From an uncultured Piscirickettsiaceae bacterium (GTDB lineage: Bacteria > Pseudomonadota > Gammaproteobacteria > Methylococcales > Cycloclasticaceae): a stretch of DNA of 64,000 nucleotides. The notes beneath the pieces were generated by a model, which saw only the letters and a program-made list of their open reading frames with translations, ran no database searches and was not told where the DNA came from. The DNA is taken from the NCBI GenBank assembly GCA_913061075.1, contig CAJXSK010000005.1, positions 151,891-215,890 of the forward strand, given 5' to 3'. The position numbers and the translations under genes are program-made. This document shows positions 31,197 through 41,084 of this stretch, in pieces; the first letter of the stretch is position 1; the number at the start of each line of letters is the position of its first letter.

Positions 31197-31667
31197 CTAT
31201 TCCATTGCAGCATTAATAGCTTCAATGACAGTTTCTTCAATTTCTGTTAAAACAGGCAAAGCAGGACTGTCTTGCCCAATAAAACTAGGTTTTACAAATA
31301 ATATATGTGCCTTGCCTGAACGCTCAATGACAGTTAGATGTAAAGGACACAAGGCGAGCATGGTTGGGTCGATATTGCTAACTTTGTTGGCGTACCAACC
31401 ATTACAAAAAACAAGGCTGCGAATACCACCTAATTTATTTTTATTATAATTCTCAGCCCATTTATCTTTAAACCGTGAAAGGTTTTTGCCAATATTAGCT
31501 TCAAAAATAACGTAAAAATTGCGTTGTTCTAGTTCTTGGTAAACAGCATCAAATGCTTCATCAATAGGCATGTTGCCTGATTTTTCATACACCGCAGGAG
31601 ATGCAGCTATGCAGGTAGTTGATGCAATGATCAGAAGTAAAAGAGCGATTAGGTGTCTTATGGACAT
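31197..31667 (-). CDS. DUF302 domain secreted protein
   Basis: 156 residues with a signal peptide (IALLLLIIASTTCIAA). The remaining domain (MPIDEAFDAVYQELEQRNFYVIFEANIG, VFCNGWYANKVSNIDPTMLALCPLHLTVIERSG) fits DUF302. Two Cys (FCNGW and LCPLH) could form a disulfide. The role of DUF302 is not established. It lies upstream of the mlaC-like gene on the same strand and diverges from hemB. Confidence 0.75.
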   Translation of the reverse strand: MSIRHLIALLLLIIASTTCIAASPAVYEKSGNMPIDEAFDAVYQELEQRNFYVIFEANIGKNLSRFKDKWAENYNKNKLGGIRSLVFCNGWYANKVSNIDPTMLALCPLHLTVIERSGKAHILFVKPSFIGQDSPALPVLTEIEETVIEAINAAME

Positions 31668-31770
31668 GTTTTACCTGTATGAGTCGTATTATATATGTAA
31701 CAGTATAGTCGGCAATATTGATATTTCTAGAGCCTTTTTGCCACTAGGTAGTTAAAATGCATACCAATAA

Positions 31771-32805
<1,035 letters not shown>

Positions 32806-32806
32806 T

Positions 32807-33634
32807 GTGAATAACAACATTGATGAATATGCCGTGTTTGGCTATCCGATAAACCACAGTTTATCTCCTTATATACACGCAGCATTTGCTAAACAGACTG
32901 GCCAGAGTATTAACTACCAGGCTATAGAGGTTAAGCCTGAAAACTTCACGCAGGCAGTAAAAGATTTTTTTAACTCAGGTGGAAAAGGTATTAATTGCAC
33001 AGTGCCTTTGAAAGAAATGGCATTCGATGAGGTTGATGTATTAAGTGAACGTGCAAAATTTAGTGGAGCCGTTAATACCATTAAGTTAATGGAAAATGGC
33101 GACTTATTTGGTGATAACACAGATGGTGTTGGCTTGCTCAAAGACCTAATGGATAACTTAGAGCTTAGTCTAGCCGGTAAACGCATTTTGGTCTTGGGCG
33201 CAGGTGGTGCTGCCCGAGGAATTTTAGGACCATTACTCAATTCTGCCCCCAGTTCACTATGTTTGGTAAACAGAACGGAATCTAAAGCGCAAACACTCAA
33301 AAGTATTTTTGAACCAATAGGAGAGATTAACGTGTCTACGTTTAATAACTTGACTGGTTCAACTTTTGATTTGATTATTAACGCAACATCAGCAAGCTTA
33401 AGTGCTAATTTACCACCGTTACCGTCTCAAATATTAGCTGAAGGAGGGGTGTGTTACGACTTGGCCTATAGTAAGCACGCAACGGCTTTTATGACGTGGG
33501 GGCTTAAAGAAGGTGCCGTAACATCGGTTGATGGTTTAGGTATGCTTGTTGAACAGGCAGCGCAAGCGTTTTATGTTTGGCGCAACGTCATGCCAGATAC
33601 AATAAATGTGCGGCGAGAGCTTGCGAAGAACTAA
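32807..33634 (+). CDS. aroE: Shikimate dehydrogenase AroE
   Basis: 275 residues from a GTG at 32807, with AAAGGA upstream. Substrate motifs YAVFGYPINHSLSPYIHA and GINCTVPLKEMAF (catalytic Lys), DNTDGVGLL, and the NADP loop LVLGAGGAARGILGPLL followed by NRT are intact. It reduces 3-dehydroshikimate in the aromatic pathway. It starts one base after the hemB stop and is convergent with the sugar transferase gene, with a weak shared hairpin at 33635-33648. Confidence 0.96.
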   Translation: MNNNIDEYAVFGYPINHSLSPYIHAAFAKQTGQSINYQAIEVKPENFTQAVKDFFNSGGKGINCTVPLKEMAFDEVDVLSERAKFSGAVNTIKLMENGDLFGDNTDGVGLLKDLMDNLELSLAGKRILVLGAGGAARGILGPLLNSAPSSLCLVNRTESKAQTLKSIFEPIGEINVSTFNNLTGSTFDLIINATSASLSANLPPLPSQILAEGGVCYDLAYSKHATAFMTWGLKEGAVTSVDGLGMLVEQAAQAFYVWRNVMPDTINVRRELAKN

Positions 33635-33646
33635 AAAACGGGTGTT

Positions 33647-35032
33647 TTATTGTGCGCCTTTGCCCCAAAGTATGACCTCAGTTGTTTGTAGAAGAATTAG
33701 CATATCTAAAAACAAACTATAGTTTTTAACGTAATACAGGTCGTATTCTAGTTTTCTAGCGGCATCATCTTCAGATGCGCTGTAAGGGTAACAGAGTTGT
33801 GCCCAGCCGGTTATGCCAGGTTTAACTCTATGCCGCTCTGAATAAAATGGAATGCTCGTTGCAACCTGGTCTACAAACTCAGGTCTTTCTGGACGTGGGC
33901 CGACAAAACTCATATCGCCTTTTAAGACGTTAATAATTTGGGGTAGCTCATCAATTCGAGTTTTTCTAATGATGCGACCAACGGGGGTAACGCGGGCGTC
34001 ATTCTTTTGTGCCCACTGAGCACCATTCTTTTCTGCATCCACTCGCATACTGCGAAACTTCATCACATTGAATAATCGCCAATGTGCCCCAACTCGAATC
34101 TGTGTATAGAAAATTGGGCCACTAAAGCCGTTTTCTGCCCAAATAAAGCCAGCCGCTATCAACATGATAGGCCAAGTGAAAAACAATATGAGCAAGCTAC
34201 TAAAAATGTCAAAAGCGCGTTTAGTTAAGTTTTTAGTGTTGCCTGCCTTAAAACCATCTGAAAAAACGAGCCAACTAGGATATAGGCTGTCAATTTTAAT
34301 CACCCCTGATTCACGCTCATAAAACGTTAAGGCATCAATCACCTCATAACCGCTGATTTTACAATCAAGCAAGTCGTCAACGGGTAAGCCCCCACGTCGA
34401 TCATCTGGAGCAACAACAATTTCGTCAATATCTTGGAGATTAACAAACTCGATAAGGGGTATGTCTAAGTTAATTAGACTTCCTTGCTGAATGACTTGTT
34501 GTTCGTCACCCATAGGAATGCAGCCAACAATATCAAGGTGGTCGTGGCCTTCGTTATCCTGCAAGTCAATCAGCTGCTGGGCTTTTTTACCAACACCATA
34601 GATTAAGATACGTCGTTTTAATTTATCAGCGTCAGCAAAACGGTAAAAAATAGCACGTAAAATGGCTGTGCCAGCAAAAGCAAAAAGAAGAGAGAATCCT
34701 AAAATACCACGACCTATAAATAAATCAGGTAGGGCGTAAAATACTAATGACATGGCGATGGTGCCTAATAAAAAAGCACCGGTTAGACGTAGCACTATAG
34801 CGGCAGTTTTCCAGCCTTGGTTTCGTTGATAAAGCCCCATACCCGTCATGCAAACTAGCATAATGACGGCAAAAATTGCAGAAGGTATAAAGAAGCTGGT
34901 TTGTACTATATCGCTCGTTTCTTTGAAACGAAGCAAATTGCCAGCTTGGAACGCTGAAGCGAATATAACCGTTTCTAATAAACTTAAACTTAAAAAAGCA
35001 GTGGAAATATAATGACGAAAAACCCTAATCAT
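33647..35032 (-). CDS. Undecaprenyl-phosphate sugar phosphotransferase (exopolysaccharide initiation)
   Basis: 461 residues. Four or five N-terminal membrane helices are followed by a CoA-binding-like segment (LIYGVGKKAQQLIDL) and a C-terminal bacterial sugar transferase domain: KRAFDIFSSLLIL, KFRSMRVDAEK, TRIDELPQIINVLKGDMSFVGPRPERPEFV, KPGITGWAQ. Overall form and the KGAQ end resemble the EpsB-like subfamily associated with PEP-CTERM/EPS loci. It would transfer the first hexose-1-phosphate to the lipid carrier. No other glycan gene is adjacent, so it is an orphan initiator. Strong family call, sugar unknown. Confidence 0.9.
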   Translation of the reverse strand: MIRVFRHYISTAFLSLSLLETVIFASAFQAGNLLRFKETSDIVQTSFFIPSAIFAVIMLVCMTGMGLYQRNQGWKTAAIVLRLTGAFLLGTIAMSLVFYALPDLFIGRGILGFSLLFAFAGTAILRAIFYRFADADKLKRRILIYGVGKKAQQLIDLQDNEGHDHLDIVGCIPMGDEQQVIQQGSLINLDIPLIEFVNLQDIDEIVVAPDDRRGGLPVDDLLDCKISGYEVIDALTFYERESGVIKIDSLYPSWLVFSDGFKAGNTKNLTKRAFDIFSSLLILFFTWPIMLIAAGFIWAENGFSGPIFYTQIRVGAHWRLFNVMKFRSMRVDAEKNGAQWAQKNDARVTPVGRIIRKTRIDELPQIINVLKGDMSFVGPRPERPEFVDQVATSIPFYSERHRVKPGITGWAQLCYPYSASEDDAARKLEYDLYYVKNYSLFLDMLILLQTTEVILWGKGAQ

Positions 35033-35134
35033 CCTGATTGGTTACCTGTATTGAAGGGAGATATTAAGTAAAGTGCTTAAATTCATGTTTCCTGTTAAAC
35101 GTAAACATGTTCAATACACGTTCTGCGTTATAGC

Positions 35135-35461
35135 TTAGTGCAAATTCTTTTTTTTTGTATATTTTAGAAGCTCTTGAAGTGTACGAAAAGTTGCTGTGTC
35201 TGGTTTTGAGAAAGATAAACCTAAACCACCGTCGCTTAAATGAGCTATTTTTGCGCTGATTTTATGTGTTCTATCACCCGTGTCATGGTGAATAGAGAAG
35301 ATAACTTGAGTTTCTTCGCCGGCCTTCAGGTCAACGTCTTCAAGTTCAATGAACATACCGCCCATGCCGAAATCTCTTGTGATGCAATTAACTTCTTTAT
35401 TGCTAGTTGCCAATTTGATTGGGAGTTTTAGTGGGGACCTTAAACAGGATCTTAATTCCAT
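35135..35461 (-). CDS. PilZ domain protein
   Basis: 108 residues, a single PilZ domain. The c-di-GMP motif R-x3-R is seen near the N-terminus only in looser form (MELRSCLRSPLKLPIKL), and the second motif (D/N)-x-S-x-x-G appears as TRDFGMGGMFIE. The first part therefore keeps Arg residues but the second lacks the usual Ser. Ligand binding should be tested. It probably adjusts motility or exopolysaccharide. Downstream lies the EPS sugar transferase, 100 bases on. Confidence 0.8.
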   Translation of the reverse strand: MELRSCLRSPLKLPIKLATSNKEVNCITRDFGMGGMFIELEDVDLKAGEETQVIFSIHHDTGDRTHKISAKIAHLSDGGLGLSFSKPDTATFRTLQELLKYTKKKNLH

Positions 35462-35491
35462 TAGTATGCCTTTATAGTTATTTTTTTTAAA

Positions 35492-35518
35492 TGTAACATA
35501 CTTGTAAAAAATGTTACA
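35492..35518. repeat. 7-bp inverted repeat upstream of the PilZ gene
   Basis: TGTAACA (35492-35498) and TGTTACA (35512-35518) are perfect inverse copies with a 13-base AT-rich spacer, about 30 bases before the PilZ ATG. No U-run follows in either direction, so a terminator is unlikely. A regulator site is possible but no family can be named. Confidence 0.35.
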
Positions 35519-35554
35519 GGTTGATTAATGATATCCAGTCAACGCATTGGCATT

Positions 35555-36043
35555 TTAATCAAAGTGCTCGTTGACCCCTTGGTGGCTGAGTCCCCATGCT
35601 AGCAAAGAAAAAGCTTTGGTGTTGGTGGTATGCAACCGTAAGGCCAACAATTTTGCCATTTCTTTATAAAAAGGCATGCCGTGTTCAGGATGTGAATTTA
35701 GAAACTGCTCTAAACTTTCGCTTTTTATCACGGCTATTTTACAGTCGCTTACGGCAGTAATGTTTGTTGTGTGAGGTTGGTCGTTAATGAATGATAATTC
35801 ACCAAATACGTCGTGTTGGGTCAGGTCTTTGAATCCAGGGTGAATGGTTTTGTCACTACCAAGATCAATATTAGCGATTACTCTGGCGCGCCCGTTTAAA
35901 ATCAAATAAAGAGAAGACGTGCTTTCACCTTCTTCTAATATGGTTTGTTCAGCGGTGAACGTTCTTGTTTGCCAGTGCTCGCCTTCCTTAAAAGCTGGAT
36001 GAGCCAGAATGGCTAGCAAATAAGATGTTTGATCGCTATTCAC
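35555..36043 (-). CDS. Cyclic-nucleotide-binding-domain protein without DNA-binding domain
   Basis: 162 residues from a GTG start. A cNMP-binding beta roll is recognisable (ILEEGESTSSLYLILNGRARV, HDVFGELSFINDQPH). The phosphate-binding cassette keeps FGEL but has His where the cAMP-contacting Arg normally sits (QPHTTNITA). cAMP binding is thus uncertain. There is no helix-turn-helix, so it is not a CRP-type regulator. It is six bases downstream of the EAL-HDOD gene, which suggests a shared signalling role. Confidence 0.82.
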   Translation of the reverse strand: MNSDQTSYLLAILAHPAFKEGEHWQTRTFTAEQTILEEGESTSSLYLILNGRARVIANIDLGSDKTIHPGFKDLTQHDVFGELSFINDQPHTTNITAVSDCKIAVIKSESLEQFLNSHPEHGMPFYKEMAKLLALRLHTTNTKAFSLLAWGLSHQGVNEHFD

Positions 36044-36049
36044 AGAGCT

Positions 36050-37219
36050 TTATGTATTGTTAATTACGTCATCAGTCCATTGGCATGCGTCAATGTACAG
36101 CGCAGGAACTTGAGATGAACCGGTGGAGAGTGGCATCGTTTCATGTTGGTAAATTGAGTTTAGAATTTGACCCATATCACCCTCCATTTTTAGTAACGCA
36201 GATTTAATATCGACTGATAAGGGCATTGCTTCAAGTATTTCCTCTTTGCTGTAATCAAGTACCGCATCTAAGGATGAGATAATTCCCATTAAAAAGTAAC
36301 TTTCGGGGTTAGGTAGGTTGTTTTTTGTAGCTAATAATTCTGCAAGTCTTGCTCTGACCAGCGTTTGACGCCGAAGCTCAGCGGGTTTAGATGAAAAACT
36401 TCGAAGAGAGATTATGGTCGCCCATTTTCTAACACCGTCAATGCCAAGAATGACAATCGCCTGCTTTATGCTTGCAATGTTTTTGGAAAATGAGAAATAC
36501 GCTGAGTTTAGATACTTCAGTAAATTAAACGTGAGCGTTGGATATTGTTTGAACGTGTTTCCAAGCTCCTTAACTGATATGTTAGGCCGGTTTAGGTCTG
36601 CTATAATTTTTGCCTTTGCTAAGGTGCTTGAGTCAATAACTTTTCCAGATATTTTTTCTGGCATACAAAAAAAATAGCCCTGAAATAGTTCACAGCCTAT
36701 GCTTTTATAGTCTTTAAATTGTTGATAGGTCTCGACTTTTTCAGCAAGAAACGTGATGTTTTTATCATGAAGCTGATGAATGAGTGTTTTGTTTTCTTCA
36801 AACTTAGTCACGGTTAAGTCAAGTTTTATGAAGTCTGCAAGATCTATTAACGTATCCCATTTTGGGGTGTAAACAAAGTCGTCTAAAGCAAAAGAATAAC
36901 CCTTATTAACCAGGTCATTTACCCGTTCATTAAGGGCGGTGTTAGGCTTAATATCTTCAAGCAGTTCTATAACAATATGATCAGTTGGAAGTGCTTCTAC
37001 GTAGTCACTCATGATGTCGTTGTATGACATATTGATGAACGCGGGTTTGTTATTTGATGCTTTTAGTAAACCAACGTCTATGATGGATGACGTTAATACT
37101 TCAGCCGTTAAAGAGTGTTTGAGTTCGTTATTGTTTATTGGTCGAAACAAAAATTCGTAGGCGAATAATTGTAATTTGTGATTAAGAATGGGTTGTCGTG
37201 CAAATGAATAATTGTCCAT
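36050..37219 (-). CDS. EAL-HDOD (YuxH-type) signalling protein
   Basis: 389 residues. The N-terminal EAL-like domain starts SFARQPILNHKLQLFAYEFLFRP, where the signature reads EFL and not EAL, and the DDFG loop reads DDFV. The C-terminal HDOD domain includes VKELGNTFKQYPTLTFNLLKYLN and SIKQAIVILGIDGVRKWA. Family members of this layout often bind but do not cleave c-di-GMP. It probably acts as a scaffold or sensor and is co-transcribed with the cyclic-nucleotide-binding gene. Confidence 0.87.
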   Translation of the reverse strand: MDNYSFARQPILNHKLQLFAYEFLFRPINNNELKHSLTAEVLTSSIIDVGLLKASNNKPAFINMSYNDIMSDYVEALPTDHIVIELLEDIKPNTALNERVNDLVNKGYSFALDDFVYTPKWDTLIDLADFIKLDLTVTKFEENKTLIHQLHDKNITFLAEKVETYQQFKDYKSIGCELFQGYFFCMPEKISGKVIDSSTLAKAKIIADLNRPNISVKELGNTFKQYPTLTFNLLKYLNSAYFSFSKNIASIKQAIVILGIDGVRKWATIISLRSFSSKPAELRRQTLVRARLAELLATKNNLPNPESYFLMGIISSLDAVLDYSKEEILEAMPLSVDIKSALLKMEGDMGQILNSIYQHETMPLSTGSSQVPALYIDACQWTDDVINNT

Positions 37220-37277
37220 AAGTTAACATCGTATTTAAAGTTACTACAAGTGTAGTAGAGATAATGCAGAGGGGAAG

Positions 37278-37808
37278 CTACTCTGCTAAATACTTGTCTT
37301 TTAGACGGACATAATTGTTGGCTGAATATTTTAAAAAATGTGCTTCTTGTTCATTAATGGGGCGAACGCGTTTTACCGGCGAGCCAACATACAAGTAATC
37401 AGACTCTAATTCCCTGCCAGGCGGGACAATACTGCCTGCGCCAACGAGTACGCGGTCGTTGATTGTGGCGCCATCCATAATAATTGAGCCCATACCAATA
37501 AGGCAGTGATTACCAATAGTGCAGCCATGCAGTGTTACTTTATGACCGACAGTGACATCAGAGCCGATGTTGAGTGGGAAACCGCCAGGGTTGAAGTCAC
37601 TGGCATGCGTAACGTGAAGCACGCTGCCATCTTGAATATTTGTCCGGTCACCAATGCTGATGCTATGGATATCACCCCGAATAACGGTCAGCGGCCATAT
37701 GGAAACATCTTCACCAAGCGTCACATCGCCAATAACGACGGTTGATTCGTGAACATAAACATTATTACCCAGCTGAGGTGATTTATTGTCGAAAGGTTTT
37801 AAAGGCAT
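37278..37808 (-). CDS. Gamma-carbonic-anhydrase-like hexapeptide protein (YrdA/PaaY type)
   Basis: 176 residues of left-handed beta-helix repeats. Metal ligands His are in LHVTHA and GHKVTLHGC, the gamma-CA triad pattern. The family also includes non-hydrating proteins, so carbonic anhydrase activity is plausible but not certain. Length is standard for YrdA. It diverges from lemA. Confidence 0.9.
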   Translation of the reverse strand: MPLKPFDNKSPQLGNNVYVHESTVVIGDVTLGEDVSIWPLTVIRGDIHSISIGDRTNIQDGSVLHVTHASDFNPGGFPLNIGSDVTVGHKVTLHGCTIGNHCLIGMGSIIMDGATINDRVLVGAGSIVPPGRELESDYLYVGSPVKRVRPINEQEAHFLKYSANNYVRLKDKYLAE

Positions 37809-37860
37809 TGTAAGAGGACCTGTTCTATACTTATTATTGTTTTAATCTTTGGAGAATATC

Positions 37861-38433
37861 GTGAGTGTAACAGGATTTGTACTATTGGCCATAGTCGTGG
37901 TCATTGCCGGGTATGCGGTAGCAATTTATAACAGCCTCGTGAGTGTTAAGCACAATGTGTCAAAATCATGGTCGAATATAGACGTTTTGTTAAAACAGCG
38001 TCACGATGAGCTACCTAAGCTGGTAGAAACGTGTAAGCAATATATGAAGCATGAGCGCGAAACATTAGAGCAAGTGATGTTAGCTAGATCGGGGGTGTCT
38101 GAAGCATTAGGCAAATCTGATGTGGCGGGTCTTGGGCAAGCAGAAACAAAAATGCGGCAAGGTTTGATGAATTTATTTGCGGTTGCAGAGGCTTACCCTG
38201 ATTTAAAGGCGGACGCATCATTTCAAAATTTACAAAAACGTATTAGTGACCTTGAAAACAGCATTGCTGACCGACGGGAATATTATAACGACAGTGTGAA
38301 TTCAAACAATGTTCGTATTGAGCAATTCCCCGACATTTTGGTCGCTCGGTTCTTTAATTTCCAAGCATTCGACTTATTAGAGTTTAAAGAATCTGAGATT
38401 GCAGACGTTAGCGTAAAAGACTTGTTTGAATGA
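37861..38433 (+). CDS. lemA: LemA family protein
   Basis: 190 residues from a GTG at 37861, chosen because GGAG sits six bases upstream; a TTG four codons earlier lacks one. One N-terminal membrane helix (FVLLAIVVVIAGYAVAIYN), then the LemA helical bundle (KQRHDELPKLVETCKQYMKHE, FQNLQKRISDLENSIADRREYYND). Function is not established. It overlaps the next gene by four bases, the common LemA-GIDE pairing. Confidence 0.92.
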   Translation: MSVTGFVLLAIVVVIAGYAVAIYNSLVSVKHNVSKSWSNIDVLLKQRHDELPKLVETCKQYMKHERETLEQVMLARSGVSEALGKSDVAGLGQAETKMRQGLMNLFAVAEAYPDLKADASFQNLQKRISDLENSIADRREYYNDSVNSNNVRIEQFPDILVARFFNFQAFDLLEFKESEIADVSVKDLFE

Positions 38434-39368
38434 TTGAAAGTGTCGCAACAGCGATTCAACAACTACCTGATAGAACCTTTTGGATAGGCTTGTCGACTGC
38501 ATCAGGATTAGCCGTTTTTTGTTTGTATTTGTCATTCAAGTACTTTTGGCGTTACCGCATCATGGAAGATATGCCAACGGCTGCAATAAGGTCAGCTGCG
38601 CAAGGTTATAACGAGTTTGAGGGCATTGCGGAGCTTTTACCAGGCGAACCGATTATTTCACCGTTAAGCCGTTTACCGTGTGTTTGGTATGAGTACAAAG
38701 TAGAAGAAAAGCAATCAACGTTTACGCGTAACCGCAGCCAAACGTCGTGGTCGCTGCATGACTCTGGTGTCAGTGATAATGTTTTTTCCCTAGTAGGTAA
38801 AACGGGTCGGGCTATAGTTGATCCGGACGATGCAGACGTTATCGCCACAACGTCAGATAGTTGGTATGGGAGTACGCCTTATCCACAAGCAGGGCCCAGA
38901 GGGTTTAATTCATCGGGTTGGTTGCCGGGGCGGCGTTACCGATATAGTGAAAAACGAATCGATGAAGGCGATAGCCTCTATGTGTTAGGGCATTTTACAT
39001 CTCTGAGTGCAGTAAATATGGCGACGAAGAATGAACAAATTCAAGCGTTATTACAATTATGGAAAAGTAACCCTAAGCGCTTATTAACTGAGTTTGATGA
39101 AAACAATGATGGGCATTTAGACGATGCGGAATGGAACAAGGTTGTTTTAATCGCAAAAAAACAGATTGAAAGAGAGTTGTCGGATAGCAACTTGTCTAAG
39201 GTTGATAGCCTAATAGAAAAACCGAGAGATAGTCGTAAGCCTTATATATTGTCTGCTAAGGCGCAATCAGAACTTATTGCGCGTTTTCAATTAAGGACAA
39301 TGGCCACAGTAGCTGTTTTCTTCGCGTTAGGAGCGGCGTCAGTTTGGGGGTTTAATATTCGTTTGTGA
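38430..39368 (+). CDS. GIDE-domain membrane protein with an EF-hand
   Basis: 312 residues with membrane helices at about 18-38 and 285-308. The middle is a GIDE-type domain (AAQGYNEFEGIAELLPGEPIISPLSRLPCVWYEYKVEE). A canonical EF-hand loop DENNDGHLDDAE (D1, N3, D5, G6, E12) lies near residue 226. GIDE is named from a eukaryotic mitochondrial E3 ligase, but the RING part is absent here, so ligase activity is not implied. Calcium control of a LemA-coupled membrane protein is an inference from the EF-hand. Its 3' end overlaps the convergent thioredoxin gene by 30 bases. Confidence 0.83.
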   Translation: MIESVATAIQQLPDRTFWIGLSTASGLAVFCLYLSFKYFWRYRIMEDMPTAAIRSAAQGYNEFEGIAELLPGEPIISPLSRLPCVWYEYKVEEKQSTFTRNRSQTSWSLHDSGVSDNVFSLVGKTGRAIVDPDDADVIATTSDSWYGSTPYPQAGPRGFNSSGWLPGRRYRYSEKRIDEGDSLYVLGHFTSLSAVNMATKNEQIQALLQLWKSNPKRLLTEFDENNDGHLDDAEWNKVVLIAKKQIERELSDSNLSKVDSLIEKPRDSRKPYILSAKAQSELIARFQLRTMATVAVFFALGAASVWGFNIRL

Positions 39369-39857
39369 TGATTTTTGGGTGTTTGTTTTGCTAATGAGCG
39401 TGTGCCACAAGTTCAGTTGCTCGTCAGTTAGCGCACCACTGTGTGCTTTGCTTTGGTGTTGTTTATTAAAAAAGTAACTTCGCGGTAATTCGCCAAACCA
39501 TTTAGAGTCAACGCTTTGCCTAAGTTTTACGGGGTTTTCTTTTGAATAAATCCATAAGTCAGTGTTATTTAGGTTGTATTCGTTAATAACGTCTCGCACG
39601 TCAGGCAGCATAGTACTTGAATCTGTGGATACGATTACCACGTGATGCTGCGAGTGTTTCTTTAGCCACTTACCTAACGCCGTAAATTCCTTAAAGCATG
39701 ATGGGCAATCAAGAGACCATAAAACCAATAAAAAGGGTTGGTTCTTATAGGTGTTTTTGACGTGCTCTAAGCTGTTACTGTTCCAGTCTTTTATAGGTGT
39801 GGCGTTTGCAATGCTTACAGATAAAATTAAAAGACAGCTTAGGATTAAATTTTTCAT
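39339..39857 (-). CDS. Exported thioredoxin-like protein (TlpA-type)
   Basis: 172 residues: signal peptide (MKNLILSCLLILSVSIANA), then a thioredoxin-fold segment with a CPSC redox centre in VLWSLDCPSCFKEF. The fold continues with VVIVSTDSS and a cis-Pro region near ELPRSYFF. Probably a periplasmic reductant or metal-handling thiol protein. It is the third gene of the TonB receptor/BNR/thioredoxin unit, with a four-base overlap. Confidence 0.83.
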   Translation of the reverse strand: MKNLILSCLLILSVSIANATPIKDWNSNSLEHVKNTYKNQPFLLVLWSLDCPSCFKEFTALGKWLKKHSQHHVVIVSTDSSTMLPDVRDVINEYNLNNTDLWIYSKENPVKLRQSVDSKWFGELPRSYFFNKQHQSKAHSGALTDEQLNLWHTLISKTNTQKSSQTNIKPPN

Positions 39858-41080
39858 GGTTTAGCCACGTTTGTTTGGTTCGTATTTAGAGGCATGAGCT
39901 GCAAACCTTCACTATTCGTATGCCAGCTGATAAAGAGTGTTTTTTCGTTGTTGAGTAACAATGGGTGGTCAGAACCTTCGTTCGTAGATGCAATGGTCTG
40001 AGCGCTGGACCATTGGCTGCCATTATCTAAAGAAAAGCGGTATTTGATGACGGATTGGTCTTTTTCAAAAGATTTCCAAACGACCCAAACAATCCCCTTG
40101 AACGCCTTAACTTGCGGATGGCTGGCTTGTGGTGAATCATCAATACTAATTATTTTCATCGTGTCATTCGATTGGTGTGAGAACTGGCCGTAGGTAATGC
40201 CTTTGTGGTACGTTCCATTGCTAAACCAGACCATGTGGGTGCGGCTATCGTTTGAATAGTCAATGTCTGGCCCATGGTGTGGGCAAGCATCTGTTTTCCA
40301 TTTATCGACGGTGGCCCTATGAGATGGTAGAGGTGAGTTGGGTGTTAGCGTGGTAATCGCATGGTCTCGATAGCCGCCTGGGTAAATATGCCGCCACATC
40401 ACCTCAACATTGTTTTTTTTGGTGGGAGTGATGGCGATGCGACAACATTCGCAGGTATGTTCGGCCACTTTAATGTTGTTTGAAAAGGTTTCTCCTTGAT
40501 CGGTCGAGGTGGCGTAATACAGAGAACTACCGGGGTAGTTTGGGTTTTCTTTTTTGGCAGCGACACGGTCGCGTTTATCGAGCCAAGCGATATATATTAT
40601 CCCAGATGGTGTCACACTCATGGCGTCAAAACGGTGGCCAATAGGCAAGCCATCGTCATTAATGGTTTTAACGGCGTCAAAATGTTGCCCGCCATCTGTT
40701 GAACGAGAAAAATGAATATCACCTGTGAAGCGCCCGGGTGTTTTTTCCGTCCAACTGACAAACACGTTGCCTTTGTTACCTAATAGTATTTTTGGCCTAT
40801 TTTCACCATTGGTGTAAATTTTTTGTGGGATTGGGTTCACTTTTACAGGGGTGGAAAAATGTTTGCCTAAGTTACTAGAGTGGCTTACGTACACATGTTG
40901 TTGGTGCACGAAGGCTGTCCACAGTTTGCCTGTGTCATCAAAAATGGATGTAGGTGTTTTTCCACAATGTGGAGAAATAGCACCTTTGATACAGCTAGCA
41001 TAACTGGGCAAGGAAAATAAAAAGCCGATTAGAAGCAGCACAGCTACGTCTAATCGGTTGTTGCTAGTGTTGAATGTCAT
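39854..41080 (-). CDS. Exported Asp-box (BNR/sialidase-fold) protein with CxCC motif
   Basis: 408 residues from ATG 41080; a TTG four codons earlier would overlap the receptor stop. Signal peptide ends near SYA/SC. At least three Asp-boxes (SRSTDGGQHF, ATSTDQGETF, RFSLDNGSQW) indicate a beta-propeller of the sialidase superfold. No Arg-triad catalytic set is evident, so the name sialidase would be unsafe. A striking HTCECCRI segment (Cys 210, 212, 213) and ACPHHGPD hint at metal or redox binding. Nearby are a TonB receptor and a CPSC protein. Confidence 0.75.
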   Translation of the reverse strand: MTFNTSNNRLDVAVLLLIGFLFSLPSYASCIKGAISPHCGKTPTSIFDDTGKLWTAFVHQQHVYVSHSSNLGKHFSTPVKVNPIPQKIYTNGENRPKILLGNKGNVFVSWTEKTPGRFTGDIHFSRSTDGGQHFDAVKTINDDGLPIGHRFDAMSVTPSGIIYIAWLDKRDRVAAKKENPNYPGSSLYYATSTDQGETFSNNIKVAEHTCECCRIAITPTKKNNVEVMWRHIYPGGYRDHAITTLTPNSPLPSHRATVDKWKTDACPHHGPDIDYSNDSRTHMVWFSNGTYHKGITYGQFSHQSNDTMKIISIDDSPQASHPQVKAFKGIVWVVWKSFEKDQSVIKYRFSLDNGSQWSSAQTIASTNEGSDHPLLLNNEKTLFISWHTNSEGLQLMPLNTNQTNVAKP

Positions 41081-41084
41081 GGTT

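Noticed and set aside
39854..41080. Calling the Asp-box protein a sialidase
   Set aside because: Asp-boxes mark the fold only. The catalytic Arg triad and Tyr/Glu pair could not be located.
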